61,749 nt of DNA from Candidatus Gastranaerophilales bacterium (GCA_944325875.1 CALVBU010000013.1:1-61749); one strand, 5' to 3'; positions 51,399 through 61,749 are shown, counted from the stretch's first letter. Program-made: numbers and translations. The notes: a model not told the origin generated them from the letters alone.

Positions 51399-52802
51399 TT
51401 AGCGTCTGAATAGAACCCCTAACCCAGCTTTAAAATAATTTTTAAACTCTGTAAATGAACGAATTCTTGTAAGCATTCTAAAAATATAAGTTGGTCTTAA
51501 ATAAAATCTTCTTATAGCTTTTTTATGAAGTTCAAAAACTCTTTCTTTTGAAAGATGATGAGTATTTACAGAAGGATAAAAATATGCACTTGAAAAAGAC
51601 GTATCTGAATTAATAAGTCCATTTTCTTTAGCATATTCATAGAATTTAGATCCTGGCAGTGGAGTTGCTGTATAAAAACTAATAAAATCACTATCCAGTT
51701 CTATTGCAAAATCAATTGTATCTTCAACAGATTCTTCATCTTCCCAAGGAAGCCCGATAACAAAATAATTATAAATTCTGATACCAGCTTTTTTAAATAT
51801 TTTTACGGTCAACCTTACATCATCAAGGGTAATTCTTTTACCGATTTTATCAAGCATATCTTGCGAACCGCTTTCAACACCGATACTTACAAGACGACAA
51901 CCTGCCTCATACATTTTATAAGCCATTTCTTCATCAGCAGTATCTGCTCTTGTATTTGCAGACCAAGTAATTTTTAAGCCACTGTCAATAATTTTTTGAC
52001 ATAAATCCATTACCCATTCTTTATCAATATTAAAAATATCAGACCAGAATAAGAAATTAGTTATGCCATATTTTTCAACGCATTCACGTATTTCTTCAAT
52101 AATATTTTCAGCAGAACGTTTTCTGACTTTAGCTCCTGATACTGGAGTTGCAAGACAGAAGAAACAGTGGAAAGGACATCCGCGTGAAACTTTTATAACC
52201 GCCTGTACTTTATTATTATCAGGTCTTCTATAGATATTATTATCAACTAAATGACGAGCCGGAAAAGGTAGTTTATCCAAATCATCAATATACGGACGAG
52301 GTCCTGTAAACTTTGCTCTCAAATCATCTCTATAATAAAGACCCAAAATTTTTGAATAATCTTTTCCCTCAAGAACTTCTCTTAAAGTATCTTCAGGCTC
52401 TCCAAATAAAATCAGATCCAAATCCTTTTGAAAATACATAACATCAAAAGCTACGGTTAAAAATGCAGCACCTTTTGCAATTGTAATTACATCAGGACAA
52501 ATTTCTTTGGCCACAGTAAGTGAAGATAAATCACTCTTAAAAGTTGGAGTGGCAACATTCACAACAAGATAATCCGGTTGAAATTCTTTTAAATCCTTTT
52601 CAAAATCCCCACCTTGACTATAGTCCACAATCTTAGCTTCCAAACCTACATCTTCTGCAACCGCAGCCAAATACATTAAATCTGTAGGCGGTAAAGGCGG
52701 AATAACTAACAACTCTTTTGTCGGTTGCTGACATCTATCTTCTCTGTTAAGCACAGGAGATGGCGGGTAAATTAATAAAATCTTTTTTTTCTTATCTTCC
52801 AA
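51399..52802 (-). CDS. B12-binding-domain radical SAM protein
   Basis: A 467-residue radical SAM enzyme. The N-terminal third (ILLIYPPSPV, LMYLAAVAEDVGLEAKIVDYS) has the layout of a B12-binding domain. The cluster motif CPFHCFFC (C-x3-C-x2-C, near residue 210) binds the 4Fe-4S cluster. The C-terminal helical part is typical of the B12-dependent methylase and HpnP/BchE-like group. It may modify a lipid, cofactor or antibiotic-like substrate; the sequence cannot tell which. It is 17 bp downstream of the sugar transporter gene, on the same strand. Confidence 0.82.
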   Translation of the reverse strand: MEDKKKKILLIYPPSPVLNREDRCQQPTKELLVIPPLPPTDLMYLAAVAEDVGLEAKIVDYSQGGDFEKDLKEFQPDYLVVNVATPTFKSDLSSLTVAKEICPDVITIAKGAAFLTVAFDVMYFQKDLDLILFGEPEDTLREVLEGKDYSKILGLYYRDDLRAKFTGPRPYIDDLDKLPFPARHLVDNNIYRRPDNNKVQAVIKVSRGCPFHCFFCLATPVSGAKVRKRSAENIIEEIRECVEKYGITNFLFWSDIFNIDKEWVMDLCQKIIDSGLKITWSANTRADTADEEMAYKMYEAGCRLVSIGVESGSQDMLDKIGKRITLDDVRLTVKIFKKAGIRIYNYFVIGLPWEDEESVEDTIDFAIELDSDFISFYTATPLPGSKFYEYAKENGLINSDTSFSSAYFYPSVNTHHLSKERVFELHKKAIRRFYLRPTYIFRMLTRIRSFTEFKNYFKAGLGVLFRR

Positions 52803-52819
52803 CTTTTCTATTCCTATAT

Positions 52820-54205
52820 TTATTCTTTTTCTTTAACTGAATTTGCAATAACTGCAGCTACAGCAAGACAAATTGCTCCAATGAAAAATGCATATTCCCA
52901 ATGGTAATTAATCAAACCATTATCTACTTTTATTATACACTTTGATATAAACCAAGCAACTAATGTACATACAAATACTTGTGGACCGGCAATGAAAATA
53001 TTAAAAATACCCATAACCGAACCCTCTGTACCTTTTTTAATATATTGAGAAAGCATTGCAAAAGGCAAAGCACAAATACTTGCCCAACCAATACCAGCTA
53101 CACCCATTAAAATCGCTACAACTTTAGGATTATAAGAAAAGCCCATTCCTAAATATGCCAAAATCATTGTAATCAAAGAGATTATATGAACTTTTTTATT
53201 TCCATATTTTGCAGAAAGAATTCCAATAGGGATAGCAACCACAAAACATATTAAATTAAATATTGCAAAACAAATTGATGAAAAATTAGTTCCAATAAGC
53301 ATCGGATTAGCGTACTGAGTAGCTACTTCTTCTGATACAGAACTCAAATCCGGAACTTCAAAAACTGTATGGATCGAATATTGTGTAAAGAATATCATCA
53401 TACACATAGTACCAATCCAAGTGAAAAACTGCATTGTACAAATTTTAGAAACTTCAGGAGATAAAGCAAAGAAATTTTTCAAAGAATCAAGAAAAGTATC
53501 TTCTTTTACTTCTGCAACTGCAACATCTTTTATAATTTCTTTTTTAGCCTGATGTTCTTTGATTGTAATACAAGTCCAAAGCATTCCAAGAGTGAACGCC
53601 AAAGCTGCCATAATAAATTGAGCTGGAATCGACATTTGATATCCAAATGCCCATCTTAAAAACGGAGCAGCACCTGCTGCAACAACAGAACCCAACCCAA
53701 TAGCAAGACTAATATAAGAGTTTGCCAAAGAATGTTGTTCTTGAGGTACCACATCCGGAATTAAAGCTCTATAAGGACCTTGAGCCACATTCACACAAGC
53801 ATCAATTACCCATATCATAATTGCCGCGATTAATAATGCACTCCAAGCAGGAAGATTAACTCCTAAAAGATTATGTATATAATTTGCAACTCCTTCTGAA
53901 TTTGGAAAAATCCATAAAGCAATCGACGCTAATAAAGCTCCGCCTAGCAGATAAGGTCTTCTACGTCCGAACGGAGAAATTGTCTTATCACTCAATGCAC
54001 CAACAAGTGGCTGCACAACCATACCGGTAAATGGTCCAGCCAACCATATCAATCCATATATAAATGGAGATGCACCTAATCCTTCGGTAACAGGTCCTGA
54101 CAAGATTATTCTCATTTGCCAAGCAAACTGTAAACCAAAAAATCCTAAACAAAAATTCAAAAATTGTGCTGTCGTAAATCTTTTAAGATTGTTATTCTCT
54201 TCCAT
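52820..54205 (-). CDS. MFS sugar transporter (SLC45/GPH-like)
   Basis: A 461-residue transporter with about twelve membrane helices. The ATG at 54205 has GGGGA 7 nt upstream; the open extension to 54280 is hydrophobic and less likely. VGALSDKTISPFGRRRPYLLGG (about 68-89, in halves GALSDKTISP and FGRRRPYLLGG) matches the conserved loop of sucrose and maltose transporters. The RRRPY motif is typical of SLC45/plant SUT relatives. It probably imports a disaccharide or another glycoside. It is linked to the radical SAM gene by 17 bp. Confidence 0.82.
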   Translation of the reverse strand: MEENNNLKRFTTAQFLNFCLGFFGLQFAWQMRIILSGPVTEGLGASPFIYGLIWLAGPFTGMVVQPLVGALSDKTISPFGRRRPYLLGGALLASIALWIFPNSEGVANYIHNLLGVNLPAWSALLIAAIMIWVIDACVNVAQGPYRALIPDVVPQEQHSLANSYISLAIGLGSVVAAGAAPFLRWAFGYQMSIPAQFIMAALAFTLGMLWTCITIKEHQAKKEIIKDVAVAEVKEDTFLDSLKNFFALSPEVSKICTMQFFTWIGTMCMMIFFTQYSIHTVFEVPDLSSVSEEVATQYANPMLIGTNFSSICFAIFNLICFVVAIPIGILSAKYGNKKVHIISLITMILAYLGMGFSYNPKVVAILMGVAGIGWASICALPFAMLSQYIKKGTEGSVMGIFNIFIAGPQVFVCTLVAWFISKCIIKVDNGLINYHWEYAFFIGAICLAVAAVIANSVKEKE

Positions 54206-54327
54206 TATAAAGTCCCCAAATAAACTCACTGCCTTATAAAAATACAACGAAAATATCGCATAGTCAATAAATATTTGCAAATAAAACTACATCTGCACAA
54301 AGTTATGGTATTTTACAAATACGAGTT

Positions 54328-56285
<1,958 letters not shown>

Positions 56286-56396
56286 AGTACACTCCGAATA
56301 TTCTAAAAAACTATTCTTTAATGATAACATAAAATTTTATCATGACAAAGTTATATTAACTATATTTAAATATTTTTACATATAAAAAAAGTATGC

Positions 56397-56402
56397 TATA
56401 AT
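56397..56402 (+). promoter_or_regulatory. Extended -10 promoter element of the sigma-factor gene
   Basis: TATAAT with TGC directly before it, an extended -10, about 25 nt before the TTG start at 56427. The -35 region is poor (TTTTAC at about 56374-56379). Confidence 0.45.
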
Positions 56403-56426
56403 GCTTGTAGAATTGGAGAGAGTTTC

Positions 56427-57206
56427 TTGAAAAGCAAGTCTAAAACAAACGAGTCTCTTGAAGAATTGCTTGCACAATATAAAAGCTGCACGGATTCCAA
56501 GAAAAAAAGAATGATCCATCTCAAAATTGTGGAAAATACAATGGAGCTGGTAAAGAGTATTGCAATCTCAATAGCGATGCAATCTGGAATTTCTCATGAG
56601 GACTTAATTCAGGTTGGTTCCTTGGGCCTAATCAAAGCCATTGAGTTCTACAAACCTGATATGAATACAAAATTTACGACTTACGCAATTTATTTTATAA
56701 AAGGTGAAATTCGCCATTATTTAAGAGATAAGGCATCACTTATAAAAACCCCAAGGGAAGTTCAAGAAATTCTACTAAAAATCAATACAGCAAAAAGAAA
56801 ACTAACCGAATCTGGGTTTTCAGAACCATCAAATGAGCAAATTGCAGAATATCTTCAAATACCGGTTTCAAAAATTATAGAAGTATGTAATATTGACGCT
56901 TGCCGTAACACATTATCACTCGACCAATCTGTCATGTCAGATAATGAAGAATCTTCTCTTTTGGATAAAATACCATCTGAGGACTATCAAGAATTTCAAA
57001 ACTCATACGAAAATAAAATTATGCTATCAGAGACAATAGAAAAACTTCCTCCAGAACTAAAAGAAGTAATCGAATTGAGTTTTTATAAAGATTTAAACCA
57101 GCGTGAAATTTCAGAAATTATGAATATGTCACAAATGCAAGTCTCAAGAAGACTAAAAAAAGCATTGAATAAAATGTACGAACTTATTAAACATCACGAG
57201 AATTGA
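56427..57206 (+). CDS. RNA polymerase sigma factor, SigB/SigF-type (group 3)
   Basis: A 259-residue sigma-70 family protein with the order of SigB/SigF/FliA factors: region 2 (HEDLIQVGSLGLIKAIEFYKPDM and KFTTYAIYFIKGEIRHYLRD), region 3 (TPREVQEILLKINTAKRKL, PSNEQIAEYLQI) and region 4 (LPPELKEVIELSFYKDLNQREISEIMNMSQMQVSRRLKKAL). It lacks region 1.1. The start is TTG with TTGGAGAG upstream. It overlaps the prepilin peptidase gene reading frame end to start, so in this genome an alternative sigma factor and pilus assembly are in one operon; cyanobacterial SigF also controls pili. Confidence 0.87.
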   Translation: MKSKSKTNESLEELLAQYKSCTDSKKKRMIHLKIVENTMELVKSIAISIAMQSGISHEDLIQVGSLGLIKAIEFYKPDMNTKFTTYAIYFIKGEIRHYLRDKASLIKTPREVQEILLKINTAKRKLTESGFSEPSNEQIAEYLQIPVSKIIEVCNIDACRNTLSLDQSVMSDNEESSLLDKIPSEDYQEFQNSYENKIMLSETIEKLPPELKEVIELSFYKDLNQREISEIMNMSQMQVSRRLKKALNKMYELIKHHEN

Positions 57207-57214
57207 GGGATATC

Positions 57215-58201
57215 ATGATATTTTTAATTTTATTACTACTGTTCATTTTCTGTATAGGAACAGTAATAGGAAGTTTTTTAAATGTTGTAATACTAAGAGC
57301 GTTTAGCGGCGAGTCAATTGTACTTCCACCTTCAAAATGTCCTAAATGCCAAAACAAACTAAAATGGTGGCATAATATTCCAATTTTATCTTATATCCTT
57401 CTAAGAGGCAAATGCTACTTCTGTAAAGAAAAAATTAGCATACAATATCCAATAATTGAATTTATAACAGGAATTCTGTTTGTTATTATATTTTTAAAAT
57501 TCGGTATGACCGTTGAAACCATTTTTGCATTTATTATTGCAAGCCTACTCGTCGTAATTTCAGTTACGGATATAAAAGAAAAAGTCGTTTTCGATGGACA
57601 TACATATACTCTTATTGGAACCGGACTTGTTTATGCCATATATTTAACTATTATGCAAATAGTTAATATAAACACATCATCAACTCCATTTCAAATCTCA
57701 ACAGAATGGGTACTAAATAACCCAATAACCACAGCATTAGGCGGACTAATACTTGGCGCAGTGATTATGGAAATTGCTGCAAGAATAGGCTATCTGATAG
57801 CAGGATCCAGAGCTTTTGGAGAAGGTGATACATATATCGCAGCCGGACTAGGTGCCGTTTTTGGTTGGAAAAATATTCTTATAATATTAATCTTGAGCGT
57901 GGCAATACAATTAATATTCACATTGCCATTATTTTTAAAAAAATTAATTACAAAAAAAGAATGGAAAATTTTAATTCCATTAGTATCTTTCTTCATTTAT
58001 GCAGGATGCTATTATTTTCTTCAAAAACAAGAAATATTTGATAATGCATATATTATGTACTCAGCAATCTCAATATTATTTGCACTTGGAATTTGGACCT
58101 GTGTTAACTTAGTAAAAGGGCTTAAAAATCCTGATAATTTAACATATCTTCCTTTCGGACCAGCTCTTGCAATTGCCGGACTGATAGTTTTAATTCTATA
58201 A
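57215..58201 (+). CDS. pilD: Prepilin peptidase PilD
   Basis: PilD cleaves the leader of type IV prepilins and N-methylates the new N-terminus in the inner membrane. The ATG at 57215 follows GAGGGA. The 328-residue protein shows GSFLNVVILR (N-terminal cytoplasmic start), the zinc motif CPKC ... CYFC (about 40-74), the catalytic Asp pair in VTDIKEKVV (about 121-129) and GEGDTYIA (about 205-212), and several membrane helices. It matches both pilin-like genes in the window (26723, 44727). It is the second gene of the sigma operon. Confidence 0.93.
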   Translation: MIFLILLLLFIFCIGTVIGSFLNVVILRAFSGESIVLPPSKCPKCQNKLKWWHNIPILSYILLRGKCYFCKEKISIQYPIIEFITGILFVIIFLKFGMTVETIFAFIIASLLVVISVTDIKEKVVFDGHTYTLIGTGLVYAIYLTIMQIVNINTSSTPFQISTEWVLNNPITTALGGLILGAVIMEIAARIGYLIAGSRAFGEGDTYIAAGLGAVFGWKNILIILILSVAIQLIFTLPLFLKKLITKKEWKILIPLVSFFIYAGCYYFLQKQEIFDNAYIMYSAISILFALGIWTCVNLVKGLKNPDNLTYLPFGPALAIAGLIVLIL

Positions 58202-58215
58202 ATTCTATAAATTAA

Positions 58216-58242
58216 AAAAGCCCTCTTTTATTGAGGGCTTTT
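58216..58242. terminator. Bidirectional terminator between pilD and the solenoid-like gene
   Basis: AAAAGCCCTC and GAGGGCTTTT form a perfect 10-bp stem around TTTTATT. It stops the sigma-pilD transcript and probably also the minus gene ending at 58314. Confidence 0.85.
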
Positions 58243-58313
58243 AAATATAATATATAAAATCAGTTTTCACTGCTTAAATTAATAAATTTATTCAACAATA
58301 ATAACTCAACTAA

Positions 58314-58871
58314 CTATACTGAACACATACATTCAGATTGACATTCTGAGCTTACACTACAAAAGTTATAATCACTTGAGCGGTTTTCAGAATAAGTTAC
58401 TCCATCAATTTGAATTTCTTCGCATTGTCTTAATGATGTTAAAGGTAAGCATTTTGCTGTTTTTGAATCAATTACTAATTTTGAAACTCTTAATTCTTTT
58501 GGTAATTGATCTACTTTTGAACTTCTGATGTTTAAATAATTTGTTCTGATATCAGAATTTGATTTAAGAAGAACATTACTTTTTTCCATATTTAAACTTT
58601 CTGTCCAAACGTGAGCTGGCAATTTTTTAATTTTTGCACATGACATATCAACGCTTTGTGCATCAATTGGTCTTTCAATATTTTTAATTTCTGAACCAGA
58701 CATATTTAAAGAACCACTTACCCAACCAATTGATAATTTGTCAATTGTACATTTTGAAATGTTCAAATTACCTTCAACATGGTCAAGTTCCAATTTTTTA
58801 ATTGTGCATCCGGACAAATCCAAATCGCCACCATTGTAATTGCTAATTAACTGTTCAAAATCCTTTTTCAT
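58314..58871 (-). CDS. Solenoid-like repeat protein with Cys-rich C-terminus
   Basis: A 185-residue protein of about 20-22 residue repeats: GDLDLSGCTIKKLELDHVEG, GNLNISKCTIDKLSIGWVSG, GSLNMSGSEIKNIE and QSVDMSCAKIKKLP. The pattern of hydrophobic positions with Leu/Ile every few residues suggests a small beta-solenoid, similar to leucine-rich-repeat or pentapeptide-like folds. The end (NFCSVSSECQSECMCSV) has five Cys in seventeen residues. AGGAGG stands 6 nt before the ATG. There is no signal peptide, so the Cys tail may bind metal in the cytoplasm or be exported by an unknown route. Function unknown. Confidence 0.65.
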   Translation of the reverse strand: MKKDFEQLISNYNGGDLDLSGCTIKKLELDHVEGNLNISKCTIDKLSIGWVSGSLNMSGSEIKNIERPIDAQSVDMSCAKIKKLPAHVWTESLNMEKSNVLLKSNSDIRTNYLNIRSSKVDQLPKELRVSKLVIDSKTAKCLPLTSLRQCEEIQIDGVTYSENRSSDYNFCSVSSECQSECMCSV

Positions 58872-59175
58872 AAGTATCCTCCTTGATTTGTATAGAAGAA
58901 ATATATATTAAATTTTTTCACCATACATCCACTAAATAAATGTTTTTTATTTTAAATCCTCTATATTTATCGCGAAAAATTATTTATTATATAATAACTT
59001 TATACATACTATTTATATAAAAATTAGAGATATATAAGAGACTCATTAAAACATAAAATAAATAATCAAGCAAAAGTCATGACAAATTTTTACATTAACT
59101 TGAATATTTTAAGCAATTTATTTGCCTTAATTAGAGCTAAATAAATCGCTATACTATCCTTGGAGGCATGATTTT
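58872..59175. other. Intergenic region between divergent genes
   Basis: A 304-bp AT-rich gap. It holds the ribosome site of the minus solenoid gene (AGGAGG, about 58878), and on + a TATACT element near 59150 with TTAATT 17 bp upstream, plus GGAGG before the XRE start. I see no convincing gene or RNA in the middle. Confidence 0.4.
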
Positions 59176-59487
59176 ATGAATATCAAGCAATTGCTGGGAG
59201 CAAAAATTAAAAGCTTACGTAAAAAGAAAAAAATATCTCAAGAACACTTTTCTGAACTTTTAAACATGAACCCAAGACAAATTGTGAGAATTGAAAATGG
59301 CGAAAGTTTTCCGACCGCAGAAAATTTAGAAAAAATAGCCGATGCTCTAGGAATTACAGTACAAGAACTATTTTACAACGATTGTTTTATGCCCGATGAA
59401 ATTCTAAAAGAAAAAATAGCGAATCGGATTGAAGACATGGACAGCGAACGTTTAAGAATGCTCTATTTAATGGTTTCAAATTTATAA
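59176..59487 (+). CDS. XRE-family transcriptional regulator, 103 aa
   Basis: A Cro/C1-type HTH domain (about 6-67: LGAKIKSLRKKKKISQEHFSELLNM split into halves, NPRQIVRIENGESFPTAENLEKIADALGI split likewise) with a short C-terminal helical extension (DEILKEKIANRIEDMDSERLRMLYLMVSNL in parts). Such proteins act as dimers on short palindromes. It converges with ruvA, leaving 2 bp. Target unknown; the divergent solenoid gene is a candidate. Confidence 0.85.
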   Translation: MNIKQLLGAKIKSLRKKKKISQEHFSELLNMNPRQIVRIENGESFPTAENLEKIADALGITVQELFYNDCFMPDEILKEKIANRIEDMDSERLRMLYLMVSNL

Positions 59488-59489
59488 CT

Positions 59490-60107
59490 TTATACTGATA
59501 AAATTTGCAATGTTTCTTTTAATATTTCTTCCGCAGAAGAATTTTCATTTAATAATAACAAAGCTTTAGACATTGCAGATTTAATTTCATCACGCTCATA
59601 ACCTAACGAAGTCAAAACAGTCTGAGCATCATCCATAGCTTGAGAATTTTGTTTGTTCGCTGATTTAATCTCAATAGGCTCATCTTGTTTAAAACTCATT
59701 AATTTATCTTTCAATTCTAAAATTATTTTCTGCGCTAACTTAGGCCCAACACCTTTTGCTCTTGTGAGTTCTTTATAATCACCTTGAATAACAAGCCCAA
59801 TTAATTCAGCAGACTGAAACTCATCAAGCAAAGTCAAAGCCATTTTGCTTCCAACACCTGAGACAGAAGTAAGAATATTAAAAATATCGCGTTCCTCTTT
59901 ATGCAAAAAACCACAAAGACTCATTTTATCTTCACGATGTAATAAAACTGTATAGATTTTAACTTCAACACCAGAATCTTCAAGTGATGAGTAATCTCTT
60001 GTTGTAACTTCTAAAAGATAACCGATACCAGAAGCCTCAACTGTAACATAAGTTCCTTTAGTAGAATGAGTTTTTCCGGCTAATATTCCTTTTATATAAT
60101 CATACAT
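59490..60107 (-). CDS. ruvA: Holliday junction branch migration protein RuvA
   Basis: RuvA binds Holliday junctions and loads the RuvB motor for branch migration in recombination repair. The ATG at 60107 begins MYDYIKGILAGK and is preferred over the GTG at 60116; the product has 205 residues. The N-terminal OB-like domain, the helix-hairpin-helix segments VSGVGSKMALTLL and AKGVGPKLAQKIILELKDKL (about 71-126) and the C-terminal LTSLGYERDEIKSAMSKA domain are all seen. It follows dnaA closely. ruvB is not in the window. Confidence 0.94.
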   Translation of the reverse strand: MYDYIKGILAGKTHSTKGTYVTVEASGIGYLLEVTTRDYSSLEDSGVEVKIYTVLLHREDKMSLCGFLHKEERDIFNILTSVSGVGSKMALTLLDEFQSAELIGLVIQGDYKELTRAKGVGPKLAQKIILELKDKLMSFKQDEPIEIKSANKQNSQAMDDAQTVLTSLGYERDEIKSAMSKALLLLNENSSAEEILKETLQILSV

Positions 60108-60116
60108 ATTAAACAC

Positions 60117-61532
60117 CTACCCTTTAAGTGAAGATTTTATCTCTGATACAGCACGCTCTAAATCTTTATTAAGCTTAATTTCATCTTTAATTTTTTCATA
60201 AGAATAAAGCATTGTTGTATGTTTTTTGTTGAAAAATTCTGCGATATTTTCAAAACTTTTTTCTGTAATTTCTCTTGATAAGTAGACGGCAATATGTCTA
60301 GCCGAAGAAATTTTTTGACTTCTAGCTGAGCTTTTGAAATCAGAAATTGTAACACCGTAATAATCCGCTGTAGATCTTGCCACATCTTCTATTGAAATAG
60401 CTTTACGTAAGCTCTCGCAATTTAAAACTTTTTTAGCAAATTCTAGCGTAACTTGAGTCTGCTCAATTGAAGCATAAGCCGTAACTTTATTAAATGCACC
60501 TTCAAGCTCCCTAACATTATTAACAAAGTTATTAGCGATATATTCAAAAACACTAAAATCCGCTTCCAAAGAAATTTGGTTAGCCAGATTTTGTAAAATA
60601 GCAACTCTAGTCTCGAAATCAGGCGGAGTAATATCAGTTACAATACCCATTTCAAAACGAGTTCTTAATCTGTCAGGAAGTGTCGGAATATCCTTAGGAA
60701 GTCTATCTGAAGTAATAACTATTTGTTTATTTCTATTCAACAAATCATCAAAAGTATGAAAAACTGCTGTCATAGTTTGAGTTTTTGATTCTAAGAACTG
60801 AATATCATCCATCAATAAAACATCTATATTACGGTACTTATCTCTAAATTCAGCATCAGCGGATTTCTTACCACGAGTTTTCTGCATAGGATTTATTGAA
60901 TTAATAAAATCAGTAACATACTCTTCTGTTTTAACATAACGAACCTTTAAATTAGGCTTGTTAAAAATTATATAATGACCTATCGCCTGCATAAGGTGTG
61001 TCTTACCTAAACCTGAACCACCGTAGATAAAAAGCGGATTATATTTTTTAGCAGGATTTTGAGCAACTGAATAAGCTAAAGCATGAGCAAAACGGCTATT
61101 CTCACCAACTACAAAATTTTCGAACTTAAATTTTAAATTCAAATTAGCAAAAGACTGCATTTGAGAAAGATTTTCCATAGCCTTACTTTCAGGGGTTTCT
61201 TCCTGAATGATAGAACGAGGTTTTTTGCTTTCTCTAGTCTTCTCCTTACGTTTTTCCTGCTCGTATTTTTTGGCCAAATCGTCATCATAAGTAATTGTAA
61301 TTTCTACATCTTGACCTAATACTTTTTGAAAAGCTTCATTAAGCTTATTAAAATAAGTCTGTCTTACTATCTGAACAGCAAGAGCATGGACGGTAATAAG
61401 GGAAAATGTATTATGTTCAAATCCTGCGGCATCCATTGTATCAATCCAAGTATAAAATGCATGGTCTGGTATTGTTGTTCTTAATTCAGCTTTTACTTCA
61501 CTCCAAATTTTTTTAGCTTCCAAAATATCCAT
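60117..61532 (-). CDS. dnaA: Chromosomal replication initiator protein DnaA
   Basis: DnaA binds DnaA boxes at oriC and opens the DNA. The 471-residue protein has domain I (about 1-85), a charged linker (QEKRKEKTRESKKPR), the AAA+ domain with Walker A GGSGLGKTH (about 170-178), Walker B LLMDDIQF and sensor SDRLPKDIPTLPDRLRTRF, and domain IV with ARHIAVYLSREITEKS and KKHTTMLYSYEKI. No Shine-Dalgarno sequence precedes the ATG; TAAAAT lies 6 nt upstream (61539-61544), so the message may be leaderless. I found no cluster of TTATNCACA boxes at its upstream side in this window. Confidence 0.95.
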   Translation of the reverse strand: MDILEAKKIWSEVKAELRTTIPDHAFYTWIDTMDAAGFEHNTFSLITVHALAVQIVRQTYFNKLNEAFQKVLGQDVEITITYDDDLAKKYEQEKRKEKTRESKKPRSIIQEETPESKAMENLSQMQSFANLNLKFKFENFVVGENSRFAHALAYSVAQNPAKKYNPLFIYGGSGLGKTHLMQAIGHYIIFNKPNLKVRYVKTEEYVTDFINSINPMQKTRGKKSADAEFRDKYRNIDVLLMDDIQFLESKTQTMTAVFHTFDDLLNRNKQIVITSDRLPKDIPTLPDRLRTRFEMGIVTDITPPDFETRVAILQNLANQISLEADFSVFEYIANNFVNNVRELEGAFNKVTAYASIEQTQVTLEFAKKVLNCESLRKAISIEDVARSTADYYGVTISDFKSSARSQKISSARHIAVYLSREITEKSFENIAEFFNKKHTTMLYSYEKIKDEIKLNKDLERAVSEIKSSLKG

Positions 61533-61576
61533 ACAAATATTTTACTATAAAAATACATAATATATGTTATCAATAT

Positions 61577-61743
61577 GTTCATTTCTTTCTCTTTTATTGC
61601 GAGTAAAAGAGAAAGAAATGAACCAAAGATAGAGAAAAACGCTAAGTCCATAGCATCGCAAAGCGATGCCACAATCAAATGGATGTCGTTAAATGCTAAC
61701 GCATTTAACCGTTCAAGCCTCACTATCGCACAATAAATTGTGC
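61577..61743. repeat. Cluster of four perfect hairpins at the right edge
   Basis: Four inverted repeats in 167 bp: a 20-bp perfect pair with 7-nt loop (61577-61596 and 61604-61623); GCATCGC/GCGATGC with AAA loop (61653-61669); GTTAAATGC/GCATTTAAC with TAAC loop (61688-61709); GCACAA/TTGTGC with TAAA loop (61728-61743). No gene explains them, and an open frame across them (61493-61723, minus) has no support. They look like a palindrome-rich intergenic element or part of a mobile/repeat unit. Confidence 0.6.
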
Positions 61744-61749
61744 ACGTTC

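Noticed and set aside
61493-61723. Open frame of 76 codons on - at the right edge
   Set aside because: It runs through three of the four perfect hairpins and overlaps the dnaA start; it looks like translated repeat DNA.
61533-61749. Replication origin next to dnaA
   Set aside because: I could not find a cluster of DnaA boxes (TTATNCACA) or an AT-rich unwinding segment clear enough to claim oriC.

Overview
The window is AT-rich, gene-dense bacterial DNA that reads best as a gut-type Gastranaerophilales genome (Melainabacteria/Vampirovibrionia, the non-photosynthetic sisters of Cyanobacteria). That is inference. It rests on lipid A and LPS-export genes (lpxI, lpxB, an LptD-like protein) next to a standard peptidoglycan cluster, pilin-like proteins with the lineage-typical FTLAEVL(I/V)TLG(V/I)IGIVAAMTLP start, a SigB/SigF-like sigma factor beside a prepilin peptidase, and many lineage-specific unknown proteins. 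No ribosomal RNA or phylogenetic marker was compared.

Layout. 0-5 kb: a DegT/DnrJ aminotransferase, a small unknown gene, a probable stand-alone small RNA (about 1993-2132), rsmG and a P-loop/TPR protein. 5.2-11.4 kb: an envelope operon on + with a 34-residue membrane microprotein, an EnvC-like M23 peptidase, the LptD-like protein, a class II aldolase, lpxI and lpxB. 11.5-21.9 kb: mixed genes (dGTPase-like, WecG/TagA-type transferase, half transketolase, DUF386 protein, gph, phosphohexomutase, uridine-kinase-like enzyme), a tRNA-Pro with a partial copy of its 5' end, and unknown membrane proteins. 22-26.6 kb: an accessory island with a GNAT-like protein, a protein with three copies of one module, two protein-kinase-like proteins and an XRE regulator facing a 16-bp perfect palindrome. 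26.7-30.2 kb: pilin-like protein, tRNA-Leu, secreted protein and a membrane glycosyltransferase. 30.2-37.3 kb: minus-strand cluster murF-mraY-murD-ftsW-murG-folC. 37.5-38.2 kb: rplU-rpmA. 39-44.6 kb: tandem-GNAT protein, two zinc dehydrogenases, GT-C enzyme, FAD oxidoreductase and an overlooked 51-residue Cys-x-x-Cys peptide gene. 44.7-47.1 kb: second pilin, small HTH protein, and a membrane-anchored ADP-ribosyltransferase-like protein. 47.2-51.3 kb: ilvC, a YhaM-like nuclease, two tandem thymidylate kinases and an OmpR-type winged-helix protein with a lysine-rich linker. 51.4-61.5 kb: radical SAM, MFS sugar transporter, pyrG, gatC, sigma factor plus prepilin peptidase, a solenoid-like Cys-tailed protein, ruvA and dnaA. 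The right edge holds a cluster of perfect hairpins.

Themes. The housekeeping genes serve envelope building (lipid A, peptidoglycan, sugar precursors) and information processing. The accessory proteins form the most unusual layer: two kinase-like proteins, an ADP-ribosyltransferase-like protein and several large unknowns, some with a short SFTG/TFKG-type motif near the N-terminus. They could form an effector or cell-surface repertoire of a gut commensal; this is a hypothesis. Several genes have a promoter whose -10 box lies 6-7 nt before the ATG with no Shine-Dalgarno sequence, which points to leaderless mRNAs.
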